Source: Ancistrus triradiatus (lineage: Eukaryota; Chordata; Actinopteri; Siluriformes; Loricariidae). Taken from it: a DNA stretch of 64,000 bases. Positions 49,990 through 62,856 of the stretch are shown piece after piece. The notes below the pieces were generated by a model. The model was not told where the DNA came from, made no database searches, and was given only the letters and a program-made list of their open reading frames with translations. Position numbers and translations under genes: made by a program. Positions within the stretch are counted from its first letter, which is position 1. Each line of letters opens with the position of its first letter. Where the stretch lies: assembly GCA_025084515.1 (NCBI GenBank), contig JAJAGP010000776.1, positions 233,437 through 297,436 of the forward strand, given 5' to 3'.

Positions 49990-50665
49990 TTCCCACATGT
50001 TGTATCACCACTTATCCTGGTCAGGGTCATAGAGGGATCCAGAGCCTATGCTGGAATACACAGGGCACAGTGAGCATATTCCCTGAACAGGGCTGGGGAT
50101 GATCTCAATGTTCTTTCTCTGGTCCCTCAGATGTGAGCAATAATGACTGCCCCACATCCAACCTGGCCAAAAGGCGCCACTTATGCCAATGCAGAATCAA
50201 GCAGGATAAAATCAGGAACCCCCTTCTAGTCAGTAACTTTATGAACACCCAAGCTTTATAGCACTGTCAAAATTGTGATGTGTGCGTGTGTGCTGAAAAG
50301 CAAGAATGGAAAAGCTAAATGGAAGACCAGTGCTAAGCTTTCACTATAGAGCTTGTACTTCAATGTAGATTTGTATGGCCATGTAGTATTTTCACTGCCA
50401 CCGGTGGAGACACAGGTAATAACACAGTAGAACCTTTCAACCAGTCAAATAAGCTACAAGATACACCATAGCATTCAAATGTTAAAATGCAAGGTTTTGC
50501 TTTTGTTGACCAGAAGGGTGACCCTTCAAGCCCCAGCACTGCCAAACTGCCATTGCTGTGCCATTGAGTACGGCGCTTAACCCGTCAGTCATTGGATAAT
50601 ACCCTATTGAAGATTGTATCAGTTATAAGTTGCTCTAGATAAGGATGTCAAAATTCTGTAAATAT
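49990..50665. repeat. Old repeat fragments
   Basis: 49990-50220 resembles the dispersed-repeat family above (GGTCAGGGTCATAGAGGGATCC). 50480-50665 is an old SINE-like piece ending TTATAAGTTGCTCTAGATAA-GGATGTC, a diverged version of the SINE tail. Confidence 0.45.
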
Positions 50666-51440
50666 TGTCTATCCATGCAGTTTGAGCAACTACTACTACT
50701 AGTGGAATCTTGTAATGTACACAGCAGCCTTGGTGGTACCTTCTAATTTTAGCTTACTGTTAGTGTTATTTTTCACTGGTAAGTAGGGTTTGTTTTCACT
50801 CGTAAATAGTGTTGCAAGTAAGTAGAAGTAAATGAATGAAGTCATAGAAAAGTCAATATTAAGAACTTCTTTTTTTCCCTTTGGGATACTGTAATTTCTC
50901 TCTCTTCATGTCAACCCACATGTGTCTGGGACTTAAAAGCACAGATGGAATCTTTAATTGCAAGTTCATCATCATTATAGTGAAAATGCCATTGTTCTCT
51001 TTAGTGGAAAGAGTTCTTGTAGTAATATTGTGATTAATATTGCTAATTTAAAAATAATCATCATTTTTTTACATTTCATTAATGATAATTAATCTGTTTT
51101 TGTTAAATATGAACTAAAATACACAATAGTAGGCAAAACAGGACAATGACAGGTTGCACAAACTGCTAGTTATACAGTGTTTACTTAGACACAAAGCTTA
51201 ATTTGTGCCTATAAACTGAGCTCCAGCACTTGTAAGTTTTGTTCTGACATCTCGATTAAGCCAGAAGATAAGACAGAAGATAAGGCAGAATAGGGCTGAT
51301 TCTAAATTTAATCTCTATTACCTATGTAGTGCAGAATTAGCTTTACACCTTTTACACCCATCAGTGTCCAACATATCAAACAGGAAACCATTTCAGCTTA
51401 ACCATAGGGCTAACATCTCCAGAATCACAAACCTTTATGC
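50666..51440. other. Intergenic, nothing recognised
   Basis: AT-rich, without a plausible gene or defined repeat. Confidence 0.6.
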
Positions 51441-52533
51441 ATTTAGTAAAAGTCCAATAGAGGTTTTACCCAACCAAAATCTGGTCCGTTTTTAGTAAAA
51501 GTCTAGTGCCGGTTTTTGCAAAACCAGAATCCCGATCCACTTCTTGTAAAACTCCAGTCCAAGTTTTCCCAACCAAAATCGCGATCCACTTTTTTAAAAA
51601 CTCCAGTCTAGGTTTTACCCAACCAGAATCCTGATCCACTTAAGAAAAAAATTGAATTCCAGCTTTTACCCAACCAAGATCCGCTTTTTGTAATACTCCA
51701 GTCCAGGTTTTACAAAACCAAAATCCCAATCCAGTTTCTGTGAAACACTAGTCCAGGTTTTACCCAACTAGAATAACGATCCACTTTTTATAAAAGTCCA
51801 GTACATGTTTTACAAAACCAGAATCCGGATCTACTTTTTGTAAAAATCCAGTTCAGGTTTTACCCAACCAAAATCCAGATCCACTTTTTGTAATCGTGAT
51901 CAGAATCCTGATCTGCTTTTTAAAATGTATTAATTCAAGCTTTTTCCCAAACAAAATACAAATCCATTTATTAAAAGAATGCATTCCAGGGTTTACCCAA
52001 CCAGAATACTGATCTGCTTTTTAAAAAAGAATTCCAGCTTTTAGCCAATCAACATAACGATCCATTTATTAAAAGAATCCAGTCCATGTTTTACCCAACT
52101 TTTTGTAATACTCCTGTCCAGGTTTTACCAAACCAAAATCCCAATCCACTTTTTGTAAAAAATCCAGTCCAGCTTTTACCCAACCAGAATCCTGATTCAC
52201 TTAAAAAAATGAATTCCAGCTTTTATCCAACAGAATCCAGGTCCACTTTTAGTAAAACTTCACCTTTTGTTAAAGTCTAGTCCAGCTTTTTCCCAACCAA
52301 AACCCCAGTCCACTTTCTGTAAAAGTCCAGTCCAACTTTTTCCCAACCAAAATCCCAATCTACTTTTGTAAAAGTCCAGTTCAGATTTTACCCAACCAAA
52401 ACTCTGATCCGCTTTTTGTAAAAGTCCATGTTTTACCCAACTAGAATCCCGATTTGCTTAAAAAATTAATTTCAGCTTTTTTCCAAGGGAATCCTGGTCC
52501 ACTTTTTGTAAACGTTCAGTCCAGGTTTTACCT
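51441..52533 (+). repeat. Minisatellite, ~50-bp unit, about 20 degenerate copies
   Basis: Each unit has TTTTTGTAAAAGTCCAGTCC, then AGGTTTTACCCAACCA, then GAATCC-GATCCAC. Units differ by substitutions and small indels, and several carry TTAAAAAA in place of TTTTTGTAAA. The tract starts and stops abruptly, between unique sequence on both sides. Confidence 0.92.
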
Positions 52534-53989
52534 GACGTAGCAACAGTCTAGCAATCACTTGGCAATTAAATGACAAATATTAAAGATTGTTTATGAACTT
52601 TCTTCCAATCTTGTTTTGATTTGCTTTTTTGTTCTATGCCAAGTCACACAGGTTTCACTGGCAGGACAGTGTTTGAGCAGATGTCTTTTGCACAGCATAT
52701 ATTGAAAAGTGTGCTTTTTTGTTTGTCCTGCCCTGAAGCACGACTTCTCCTAAAGGGTTGCTTGACCTCTCAAACTAAATCGTGAAGCAGGAACATGATT
52801 GAATTCTCAAAGTTCAATAAATCAGTGCCAGTAGGTCTTACAATTTATTTAAAATATAGAAAATTTACAAATATAAAATAATATTATTTTAAATGACTTT
52901 GTACTAGGCAACACAACTAACTGCAGCCCCACTTGAGGAATATAAGAATCAGAATATTATGGCTATACTGAAGCCATCCAGCAAAACAAAGTGTTCATAT
53001 GTGAACATATGTGCTTCTCATATTTTAAAAAACACCAGCCATCACTGGTGCCTACCAACCCATTCAATTTTTTGATGGGTGATTTATTTTGAAAACATGA
53101 GATTCAAATAAACCATTCAGATTTTACTCTCCTTCCTGTGTCACAAGAAGATTCATTTGAGTTATTTATAATTATACTACCACTATTCTGAGTAACTATT
53201 CAACATGGCTTGAGAATCTCCTTCTTTGAACCTTTTTTTCTTTGCAAGCACTGGTTCTGCTAGCATTATATCAAGCTAAGACTTAAACTCAAGAACTGTT
53301 CGGTTGGCTCTACAGACCAGCACATATCAGTACATTAGCCAGAGAAGAGCTAAGTGGATAAAGTTCATTTTGATGACAGTGTCCCAACTACAGCTAGCAA
53401 AAATTGTCTCAGAATCAAGTGCACAAACATTTCACCGAAGTATGGAAAACAGCATTATGCAAAAATTCCATCACAGAATTGGTTCAAACTAAGTATAAAT
53501 AAATTACAGGTTTAATAGAGCAATTCCAAATTAAACTGAGAGATATATTATGTATCAGTGTAAAAGAAGTTTCCACAATTTAGTGCACTCTGTAGGTTCT
53601 GCATGGGATCGCTCTTTAAATGTATAGTCAGACAAAGGGAAAAATATGCTGAGCTGTTGGAGCATGCTCAGTGTATTCGTGTGCCTTGTTTCTGTGTACT
53701 AAAAAGAAGGAGCAAAAGGATGTTTTAATGGTTATCTGTCATTGTCTGATTTATTTATGAATCATTTGAATTTGGGCAAACCCCTGAATGCACTCAGTAT
53801 AGTACCGGCATACTGCCATGTAGCGTGTAATACACCTCCGGTTTTGTGGCAGGTAGCTTGACAGCCATTTACAATGCTGCTCTGGCAACAAAACTTTCCA
53901 CTTTCCTTTAAACAGGGAAGAACTACAAACTGGCAAAAGTGCAAATGAGAAAAAAAAAATACATAGGTTATATGTTTCTTTGTCCGATT
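52534..53989. other. Intergenic, nothing recognised
   Basis: No gene seen. One short frame at 53304-53492 has no recognisable features. Confidence 0.6.
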
Positions 53990-54124
53990 AGCTGAATGTC
54001 TTTATGTCACGTGGTGGCAGGTTTTGAACCCAGATGCGGTGCCAAGCTATAGGCTTTGGCCACGAAGGAGCTCTGGAGGGTGAAACCAGTTGCTCAGGGG
54101 ATGCAAAACCAGCTTCTAAGGAGC

Positions 54125-54875
54125 TCCCAAATAGGAAGGACCTTCCTCATCAATATATATTTAGAAACGCTCACAGTCCACTATTACGTACACTGGTAAA
54201 ACTGCTCATTAATGCAAATACCGCTATTAGCTATGAACAGACAACCGAGGCTACAATTCGCAGGGCCTCATCTCAGTTGGACAATTGGAAAAATGTTGCT
54301 TGGTCTGATGAGTCTTGATTTTGCTGCAACATTCAGATGGTAGGATGGTAGGATTTAGCATGGAAGCATGGATCAGTCCTGGTTTGTAGTGGTTCAGGCT
54401 GGTGGTGGGGGTGTAATGGTGTGCCTATTTTCTTGGCACACTTTGAGCCCCTTAATATTGAGTATGGTTTAAATGCCACAACGTACCCGAGTGTTGTTGC
54501 TGACCATGTCCATCCCTTTATGACCACAGTGTACCCAATTCTGATTACTACTTCCAGCAGGATAACGTGCTCAAATCATCTCAAACTGGTTTCTTACACT
54601 TGACAGTGAGTTCACTGTACTCAAATGGCCTCCACAGTCACCAGATGTCAATCCAATAAAGCACCTTTGGGGTATGGTGGAATGGAAGAGTCGCATCCTG
54701 GATGTGCAGCCAACAAATCTGCAGCAACTGCGTTATGTTATCATGATAATACGGACAAAAATCTCTGAGAAATGTTTCCAGCACCTTGTTGAAGAATTAA
54801 GGCTATTCTGAAAGTAAAAAGGAGTCCAATCTTCTACCACCAAGGTGTACTTAATAAAGTGGTAGGTGAGTGTAT
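54125..54875 (+). mobile_element. Tc1-like transposase remnant
   Basis: The plus strand reads NWKNVAWSDES near 54280-54318 (the Tc1 W-SDE block), with TCACCAGATGTCAATCCAAT (SPDVNP) near 54640 and the terminal TTAATAAAGTGG-GGTGAGTGTA. Several stops are present and the N-terminal region is missing. Confidence 0.8.
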
Positions 54876-56139
54876 AATACTAAACATTTATCATACACAT
54901 TCATATATGTAAAAGAAGGAGGAGGAGTTTGGGCATTTGTTTCACTTTGCACTCCAGGCTATGGTCGTAGGTCTTTGGGTGGATAAGGCATGTGCTTTCT
55001 TGAACAGCCACTGGGTGGCTACAGTGACAATCCAAGCAAGCAGACACATGGGATGCAATAACAGACAAAAGGCAGGAAAACAGACAATAGAGTTCCAAAA
55101 TGGCGTCTCCCAACAATGGGCAACTCAAAATGGTGTCTAGCAACGGCGAGATGCCTGAAATGTTCTTATCTTTACTCAGATACAATCGTGTTCCGTTCCT
55201 TTAGAATATACTTAAATCAATTACTTGTTCACTTCAGTTCTCAACTCGCATATTATTTACTTTGATTCTCTACAGTCCATGGCTTAAATCATTACTTCAC
55301 TACACATTTGACTCTTTAATAAGCATGCTATCCCTTTATAATCTCTTTCAATTCTTACCATAACAATCTTATTCAGTTATGACCAAATTATTTTCTTTTA
55401 CTTCTGATCTGTTCCCTCGTACTTTGGTCCTATAAAGTTAATCTTTTGGACAATATTCAGTATTACTCACTCTTTCTCTCAGTCTTCTGCACTCTATCTT
55501 TTCTGCTTCTTTCTCAGTCTTCTCTTTAGAACACAGTAGCAACCATTGCTTTCTTGTTTTTTTTCTGTTTAGGATTCATTAGCAGTCATTGCTGTCTTTC
55601 TTTTCTTTTCAAGATAATCTCTCTCTCTCTCTCACAGATACACACACAAACGAATAGGCACAGGCAAAGCTTCTACAAGAGGTGCAGCAGTGAACAATGG
55701 CATTGTCCATTCTTTTAGAATTCCCTACAGGTGTAAGACATTGGAGACTGAATAGCCCACAAGACATTTTGGGAAATGTAGTTTCCACAAGCTTAACAAG
55801 TCAGCTTGCACTTCAGCCTCTCTCTCTGGTCAATATAGGAAGCCAGCACAGCAGCATGCACACCTGCTGCCCCTAGTGGTGGCAGTGGCACCATCCAGAT
55901 CCTGACACTTTAGGAAAAAGTAGAGAGAAAGGGTGTAAAAGTGTTTCTTCTGCTGATTTTCCAGTGATTTATAAGTGTAGATCACTGAGGTGGGTGAGGT
56001 AAGGAGAGGCTCATTATCATTTAAAGGAACAGGAACTCAAAATCAATCTTTCTGAAAATTGCTGGTAAGGTGGTAAATTTTGATAAGGTTGAATTTGACC
56101 AAAGTATTTCACAGACATATTTTATTAAGACACCAGATA
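54876..56139. other. Intergenic, probable unclassified repeat
   Basis: 55.68-55.92 kb (GGGAAATGTAG, CTGCCCCTAGTGGTGGCAGTGG) and 53.99-54.12 kb (CACGTGGTGGCAGG) may be the two sides of one repeat interrupted by the Tc1 copy. 55.2-55.65 kb is pyrimidine-rich. No gene. Confidence 0.35.
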
Positions 56140-56199
56140 ACTGTGTTATCTTGTATAAAAGGGGCATAATAAGTTAAAAGTTTAAAAGGCTTATGCACT

Positions 56200-56545
56200 T
56201 TGGACACTGTGTCACTGAGGTGTTTAAAATCTTCAGCAGTACTGCTGTGACTGATCCACTCGTACCAGCACAACACACAATAACGGGCCACCACGAAGTC
56301 AGTGTCACTGGAGTGCTGAGAATGATCCACCAACCAAACAAAACATAGTTTGTAATGGTCCTGTTGAGGTCCTGACCATTGAGGAACAGTGGGAAGGGGG
56401 GCTATCAAAAGTATTCCTATAACAAAGTCTATAACCTTAGAGATATTAAATGCACCTGTAATAGCAAGGGGAATAGATCAAACTAACAGCGAGTGTAGAA
56501 ACAAGGAGGATATTTTAATGTTATGACTGCATTGGTGATGTGAAA
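56200..56545. repeat. Dispersed fish repeat
   Basis: Carries CACTGGAGTGCTGAGAATGA, GGTCCTGTTGAGGTCCTGAC, CATTGAGGAACAGTG and AACAAGGAGGATATTTTAAT, a combination typical of a very common fish non-autonomous element. Confidence 0.6.
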
Positions 56546-57189
56546 GTAAACAGAGAAGCAGTCCGAGTATCAGAGGGCCAGGTTTAGTGAAGTGGCTAAA
56601 ACATCTGTGATGGGCCTGAAGTTATCATATTCATATCCAGTTATTACGTTATCCAATAATCTACTCCAGAGAATGTTGTTCATTTGAAAGAAAAACTAAA
56701 GCAAATTTGTCCCACAAATTTCCATACAGCAAGAACAAAACTAACCTGAGCAAACCCTGAGCTTTCCAAGCCTTTAACAGTCGAATACTAACACTTTTAC
56801 CATTTGAACAGATTGTTGTAAATGGTTTATAATAAACATGATACTAGGCTTACAGTTAGTCATAGAACAGGGTACTATGTGTGTGGTAATTTGATAAAAT
56901 AGAAAACAACACACAAATTTAAATGCACGTTAGCCATTTTTAGGACTTGTCCTGAACGGAAACAATGTAGCCTATGTACAACGAAGTATACTGCAACATA
57001 ATGAGTTTACAGTTACTGCAAGCTGTGAATGTCAGCTGCATATGCTCTACAGCAAATATTCAATTACAAAAGTTCTCATTCATTCCAATTTACATGCACA
57101 CCCATGCACACAATCATACGTAGATCATTTAACAGTTATTTATGACTCTTTACTGGTTAACTACACAGGACAAAAAACCCTTTCATTCA

Positions 57190-57450
57190 CATTCACTTTT
57201 TTATCCACTTAATTCTGGACAGGATGTTATAGGGTGCAAGGCAGGAACAACCCTAGACAGAGCACCAATCCATCGTAGGGCAAACACACTCATACACACT
57301 AACACTTTAGCATTATCAGTTAACCTAATGCATGTCTTTGGACTGTGGGAGAAAACCGGAGCACCCAGAGTAAACCCACACGGATACGGGGAGGGTTCCA
57401 CACAGAAAGGACCATCACACCATCAGGGATTGAACCCAGAATAAAAAAAA
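57190..57450 (-). repeat. Dispersed fish repeat, reverse copy
   Basis: Reverse complement of the blocks at 44320 and 49390 (CATGTCTTTGGACTGTGGGA and AACCCACACGGATA are visible on the + strand). Confidence 0.65.
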
Positions 57451-57711
57451 AAACCTTTCAGTCCTGAGTGTTTGCTTCAAAAGACATAAAAACTCAATCT
57501 CTTCTGTGGAACATCATCTTCTCCTTTGTTGTCATGTCTGATAGCTGCTTTGTTTGTGGTGATATGCCATGTAGAATTTCTGCACTTTTTTATATCTGTA
57601 TGAGGATAATTTCTTCAGAGATAATAAGATCTGTTCAGATAGTGGACACTCACAGCTATCCTCCCATATTCCAAATACATGTATAAGGACAACTGGCTTT
57701 TATAAGTATCC

Positions 57712-57713
<2 letters not shown>

Positions 57714-57753
<40 letters not shown>
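57714..57753. repeat. TG microsatellite
   Basis: About 19 GT units, followed directly by a dispersed-repeat 3' end (57765-57900, GGATGGACTGGCACCCTGTA) that finishes in ATGAATGAATGAATG. Confidence 0.95.
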
Positions 57754-57754
<1 letters not shown>

Positions 57755-57899
57755 CGCATGTTTCTCAGGATGGACTGGCACCCTGTACAAATTTGGTTCC
57801 TGCCCTGTGCCACCAGTTAGGCCAGGCTCCCCTCAACCCTGAATTGGATGGATTAAGTGGGTATAGGAAATACATGGATGCATGAATGAATGAATGTTC

Positions 57900-59519
57900 A
57901 GATAGCAGCTTGAAGACCTAAATCATTGTGGCTTAGTATTTTAGCAAAGTATCAGCTTTCTCCTGTATCTATTCCAGGGTAATACAGTTTGTCCCTCATA
58001 GTCGAGATTTTTGCATCAGCTCTTAAAGTCCTGCAGATCCATCACTGAAGCCTTGTATGGATGGATGGTTGGTTGAATGGATTGATGGAGCTTTGATTAT
58101 TTATGCCAAGAGAAACTGATGATTTGTTTTCTGATGATCAGTCTGACATTGGGTTACATATTATGGGTTGTTCATTCTGGAAAGATTGGAAACTATCAAG
58201 AATATTTTCAGCTTTTGAACAATCATTCACGAGGCACACTTTTAAAGTCAACTGCAGGTGTCTTTTCACCTTGGTGTCAATGCAATCCTAAAAGCTCCAG
58301 GCCATCAGACTTATGAAGGTTCTGTCTTTATGCAGGTCACAAACAATTGGCAGCAGCAAGGGCACTTTTCACAAATGGCTTCTGCATATATGTTTAATTT
58401 TAGGACCTCAGTTTTGTGATCAGTTTAGGGTTATGTCTTAACAGATGCTATGTCTTAAAATAACAAAGCTGAAATATGGTGCACTCTCTTTTAATCAATG
58501 TAAAAATGATAAAGAGGCTAGTGGAGCAAGGGCAAAATGTAAGTTGAGACAGATGAGTAGAGCAAACACCATGTAGAATCTGCTTGATTGTATTCAATTG
58601 TGAAGCATTCAATTTTTTATAAAGAAGAGTGAATTAAGGGAAAAATAGAAAAATGCAACCTTTAACTGAAGTAAATTTTGTTTGGGAAAAATGTCCCTCA
58701 TCAAGAAATAATTATTTTTAACAACATCACATGTGCCATAATTATTGACACCAATGTATTTAATACTTTTTATACTACGGTTAGTTCCAACCTCACAGTC
58801 TGATTGGTTGAGATGTGTTCTCACCATGATGGTATTTGTGATAACAGCACGGCTTTTTCCACACAAAAGTATCCCTCCGCTTTACCTGCCAAGTAACTGC
58901 AGGCTTGATGCACACATACAACATATACAAATAATGCAACAACTCTTAATAAATAACTAAATTCTATCTAAATCATTTAGTTCTTAATTCATTTTATTTT
59001 TTATTTTCAGTTTATTTTAGTCCCTTTTCCCTTTAATCTTTGCGTATTTGCACTTTGTATCTAGAGCTAACATTACTTGGTAATTTTATATAAACCTTTT
59101 GTAGCATACTGCAGTATACTTCTTCAATACCACTCGGTGCACGCTCCGATTTATAGTGTGTTCATAATGTGTGCGTTTGGAAGTATTTCTTCCACAAATA
59201 AATAAATCAATCAATAAAAATAACATTATGTTGAATGATGAAAGAGACAACATGCGTTCCATAATCAGACTATTACCAATGTATTTGCTTAGGCAGTTTG
59301 CTCTAGCAACCATAATTTGTCAATAACAGCAGTTTCTTGTCTGAAGACTCAGCAGTCTTTTTGGTACCAGTTCCAGCCCCACACATGATGTTCATCCGCT
59401 GCAGCTTCACTCAAGCTGCTTCCGTCATCAGCTCCAGCCCCATCTTACTCAGGCCACTTAATGCCGATGTGCATATTTCACATTTTATTTGAACTTTGAC
59501 TCCATGACTTTAGTTTCAT
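57900..59519. other. Intergenic, nothing recognised
   Basis: AT-rich; no gene or defined repeat. Confidence 0.6.
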
Positions 59520-59757
59520 TCTTAGATTTATCATCTACGCCGCCCAAGGAGGTTGGGTCCCTTTTTGAGTCTTGGTCCTCCCAAGGTTTCTTCCTCATAA
59601 CACTTAGGGAGTTTTTCCTTGCCACTGTCGCCCTAGGCTTGCTCAATTTGGGATTGGACGTAGATATTAGGAGATAATCTAAACTTGTAAAGTTGCTTTG
59701 AGACAATGCTCCATTGTAAAAGCGCTATATAAATAGATCTGACTTGACTTGACTTTG
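59520..59757 (+). repeat. L2-type retroelement 3' tail
   Basis: GGTTGGGTCCCTTTTTGAGT through TTTGAGACAATGCTCCATTG and AAAAGCGCTATATAAATAGA, ending in GACTTGACTTGACTT. It is the reverse partner of 21728-21945. Confidence 0.6.
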
Positions 59758-59829
59758 AAACATTATAAGTAGTTTAGGTAAATCCAGCATTTTGGATTTC
59801 ACAAATCAAAGCTGGATGTTATTTGCAAT

Positions 59830-60740
59830 AACACACTCCCTTTCGTGTTCTATTGCTTAAGTAACCTCCCTTTGCCAGTAACACAGAACTTCTCCTATAA
59901 CATCTTAAAATGTTTGTGAACACAGAGAAGGGAGTTTTGAGAGCATTCCTCTTTACAGAATCTCTCCAGATTGTCCAGGGTCATAGGTATTCTTTTGTGT
60001 ACCCTCCTCTTTAGCACACCCCATAGGTCTTCTATGGGGTTTAAATTAGAGGCCTGAAATGGCCACAGCAGAAGCTTGATTTTGTGTTAAACATTTTCAT
60101 GTTTGGATCATTGTCCTGCTAGAAGATCCGGTGATGACTGATTTTCAGTTTCTTGGTAGAGAGATTTTGATTTAAAATGTCTTGGTATTTATGGTCTCTA
60201 TAGCACTAATGAGGTTTTCAGAGCATTTGGAAGAAAAACAGCCCCACAAACTCACAGACCCTCACATCATACTTAATAGTGAGCATCAGGTTCTTTTTGG
60301 TAGTAGTCACCCTTCTTTCTACTCCAAACCCATCTTTGGCAAAAGCCACAAAGCTAAATTTCCTTTTCATCTGACTATAAAACTTGGTTCCAACCAGAGT
60401 CTCAGTAGGATTTAGAAAGCTCCAGGTGCTCACGTTTTTGTGGTTAGGTGGTTAGATGACTTGGTGACTCCAAAAGGCTACTGTACAGTAATCCATGGGG
60501 ATTTTTTTGCATCTCTTACCATCCTCCTCACTATGCATGGGGGCAAGATAAACTTGGATCTTCATCCAGGCAAGTCTGTCACAGTTACAACTGATTTTAA
60601 CTAATTATTGCCCTAACTGTAGATATGGGTATTTTTAGGAGAGTAGCTATTTTTATAGCCGTTCCTTGACTTGGTAAAGTGATAAAGGCTTATCATCCCA
60701 ATTTTTTTGCAATGCTTGATATGCACAAGTGGATGTACTA
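59830..60740 (-). mobile_element. Degenerate Tc1-like remnant
   Basis: On the + strand the reversed landmarks are TCTATGGGGTTTAAATTAGA and GATCATTGTCCTGCTAGAAG, which correspond to the DxNPIEN and Q-DND regions of a minus-strand Tc1 transposase. No intact frame remains and the ends are not clear. Confidence 0.7.
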
Positions 60741-60744
60741 TATA

Positions 60745-61989
60745 CACTGCCTGGCCAAAAAAAAAGATCACCACCTCGATTTAACTATGCAAATAGGTAA
60801 GAGCCTCCCATTGGATAATTACTGCATTGGTGATTATGTTTCAGCTGGCAACAAGTTATTTAACCCTAACTGATGCAGTGAAAAGCTTCTCATTTGTTAA
60901 ACAACCATGTCGAAAGACACATGCTGTGGGTATGGAACAGATATTAATCTGTTTCAGAATGGTCAAATTATTGGCATGCATCAAGCAGAGAAAACATCTG
61001 AAGGAGAATCTGAGACTACTAAAATTGGGTTAAGAACTGTGCACCGCATTACTAAAAAGTGGAAGGACAGTGTGGAAACATCTTCGAGGAAGAAATGTGG
61101 TCAGAAAAAAAACTTGAATGATCGTGATCGGTGATCACTTAAACATTTGGTGAAATCAAATCGTGAAAAAACAACAGTAGAACTCGGGGATATGTTTAAT
61201 AGTGAAAGTAAGAGCATTTCCACACGCAGAATGCAAAGTGAACTCAAGGGCATGGGACTTAACAGCTGCGTAGCCTTAATAAAATCAAAAATTACTTGTC
61301 AGTGAGGCTAACCAGCAAAATTGGGTTCAATTTGCTAGGGAGCATAAAGATTGGATCTGGAGCAATGGAAGAAGGTCATGTGGTCTGATGAGTCCAGCTT
61401 TCCTCTGGTCCAGAGTGATGGGCACATCAGGGTAAGAAAAGAGGCGGTTGAAGTGATGCACCCATCACGCCTAGTGCCTACCGTACAAGCCTGTGTGGCA
61501 GTGCTATGATCTGGGGTTGCTGCAGATGGTCAGGTTGAGATTCAACAACATTATCTGCCCAAAGAATGAGGTCAGCTGACTACCTGAATATACTGAATGA
61601 CCAGGTTACTCCATCAATGGATTTTTTCTTTCCTAATGGCATCATTCCAAGATGTAAATGCTAGGATTCATCGGGCTCAAATTTTGAAAGAGTGGTTCAG
61701 GGAACATGATACATCATTTTCACACATGGATTGGCCACCACAGAGTCCAGACATGAACCCCATTGAGAATCTTTGGGATGTGCCAGAGAAGACTTTGTGC
61801 AGTGGTCCAAATCTCCCATCATCAATACAAGATTTTGGGGAAAAATTAATGTAACTTTGAACCAAAATAAATGTTGTAACATTGCAGAAGCTTGTAGAAA
61901 CAATGACCCACTGAATGTGTGCCATAATCTAAGCTAAAGGCAGTCCAATGAAATATTAGAGTCTGTGACCTTTTCTTGGCCAGGCAGTG
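60745..61989 (+). mobile_element. Tc1/mariner element with clear ends, transposase inactivated
   Basis: The left CACTGCCTGGCCAAAAAAAA and right CTTGGCCAGGCAGTG form inverted ends flanked by TA. The plus-strand transposase begins MSKDTCCGYGTDINLFQNGQ (60907) and ends with DWPPQSPDMNPIENLWDVPE (to 61854), but stops and frameshifts lie between, for example after NLNDRDR at 61134. Confidence 0.9.
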
Positions 61990-62254
61990 TATAAACAAAT
62001 TAAATGAAGATGACCAGACAAAACAAAATATCTTAGGTTTATACTGTCTGCAATGAAATAAAAGTTAAAGCAAATGTAAGAAACGTATGCATTTTCATAC
62101 TGTCCCAATTTTTTATTCTGATTTTGAGGATGTATCTATTCTATTTTCTTTACATTTGTTATTTAGCTGTATATATATACCTTCTGTATATTTGAACTAT
62201 TACTATAAAAGTATTTATTAGGTAACTTAGTTACTTACATATAACGTCTAGACT

Positions 62255-62410
62255 GCCCAAGGATCCCTTTTTGAGTTTTGGTCTTCCCAAGATATTCCTT
62301 GCCACTTTCTCCTGAAATTTGCTCACTTTCGACTGTGGGCCTAGTTGTAAAGCTGCTGTGAGACAATGTTCCATTTTAAAAAGCGCTGCATAAATAAATT
62401 GTACTTGATA
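62255..62410 (+). repeat. Diverged L2-type 3' tail
   Basis: CCCTTTTTGAGTTTTGGTC then AAAGCTGCTGTGAGACAATG and AAAAAGCGCTGCATAAATAA, an older copy of 59520-59757. Confidence 0.55.
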
Positions 62411-62439
62411 TTTTTATATGACTTGTACCACCCACTAAG

Positions 62440-62856
62440 CAGAAGACTTCATGATAATGGTGTGGACCAATCAAAAGAATGCATCATACCCATAGACTGT
62501 ATATCTAAATGGACTGAACGACAGTGGGTGAAAATGAAACCCCTACATGTCTGATGCCCTCTAGTGACTGGCTCTATTACAACTTTTAACCCCGCCCATT
62601 CCCATGTAAGTGAAAGGCACAAGCGGCTATTTTTCATTTCAGATTATACATCCGATTTTTTCTGGCAACTGTATTCTGTTAATTCTATAAGCTACCATCA
62701 CGTTAGTATCTCTCCTAATTTTTTTCTTTACAATGAATGGGTTTTATGGAAGTTATTTGGTAATACTTAAAGGGGTGTGGCAATTAGCTGATTGACAGCT
62801 ATGGCTGTGTTGATTGACAGCTCATTCTGACGATCACAGGACGTGAACGCGCTCTT
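62440..62856. other. Probable dispersed repeat, unclassified
   Basis: CATAGACTGTATATCTAAAT and TTTTAACCCCGCCCATTCCC are phrases I associate with widespread fish DNA-transposon repeats. I could not set ends. Confidence 0.35.

Noticed and set aside
51441..52533. CRISPR-like array
   Set aside because: Eukaryotic minisatellite: degenerate direct repeats with no separate unique spacers.
54034..54318. 94-residue open frame as a gene
   Set aside because: Its C-terminal half is Tc1 transposase (WSDES) and the first half is unrelated repeat sequence.
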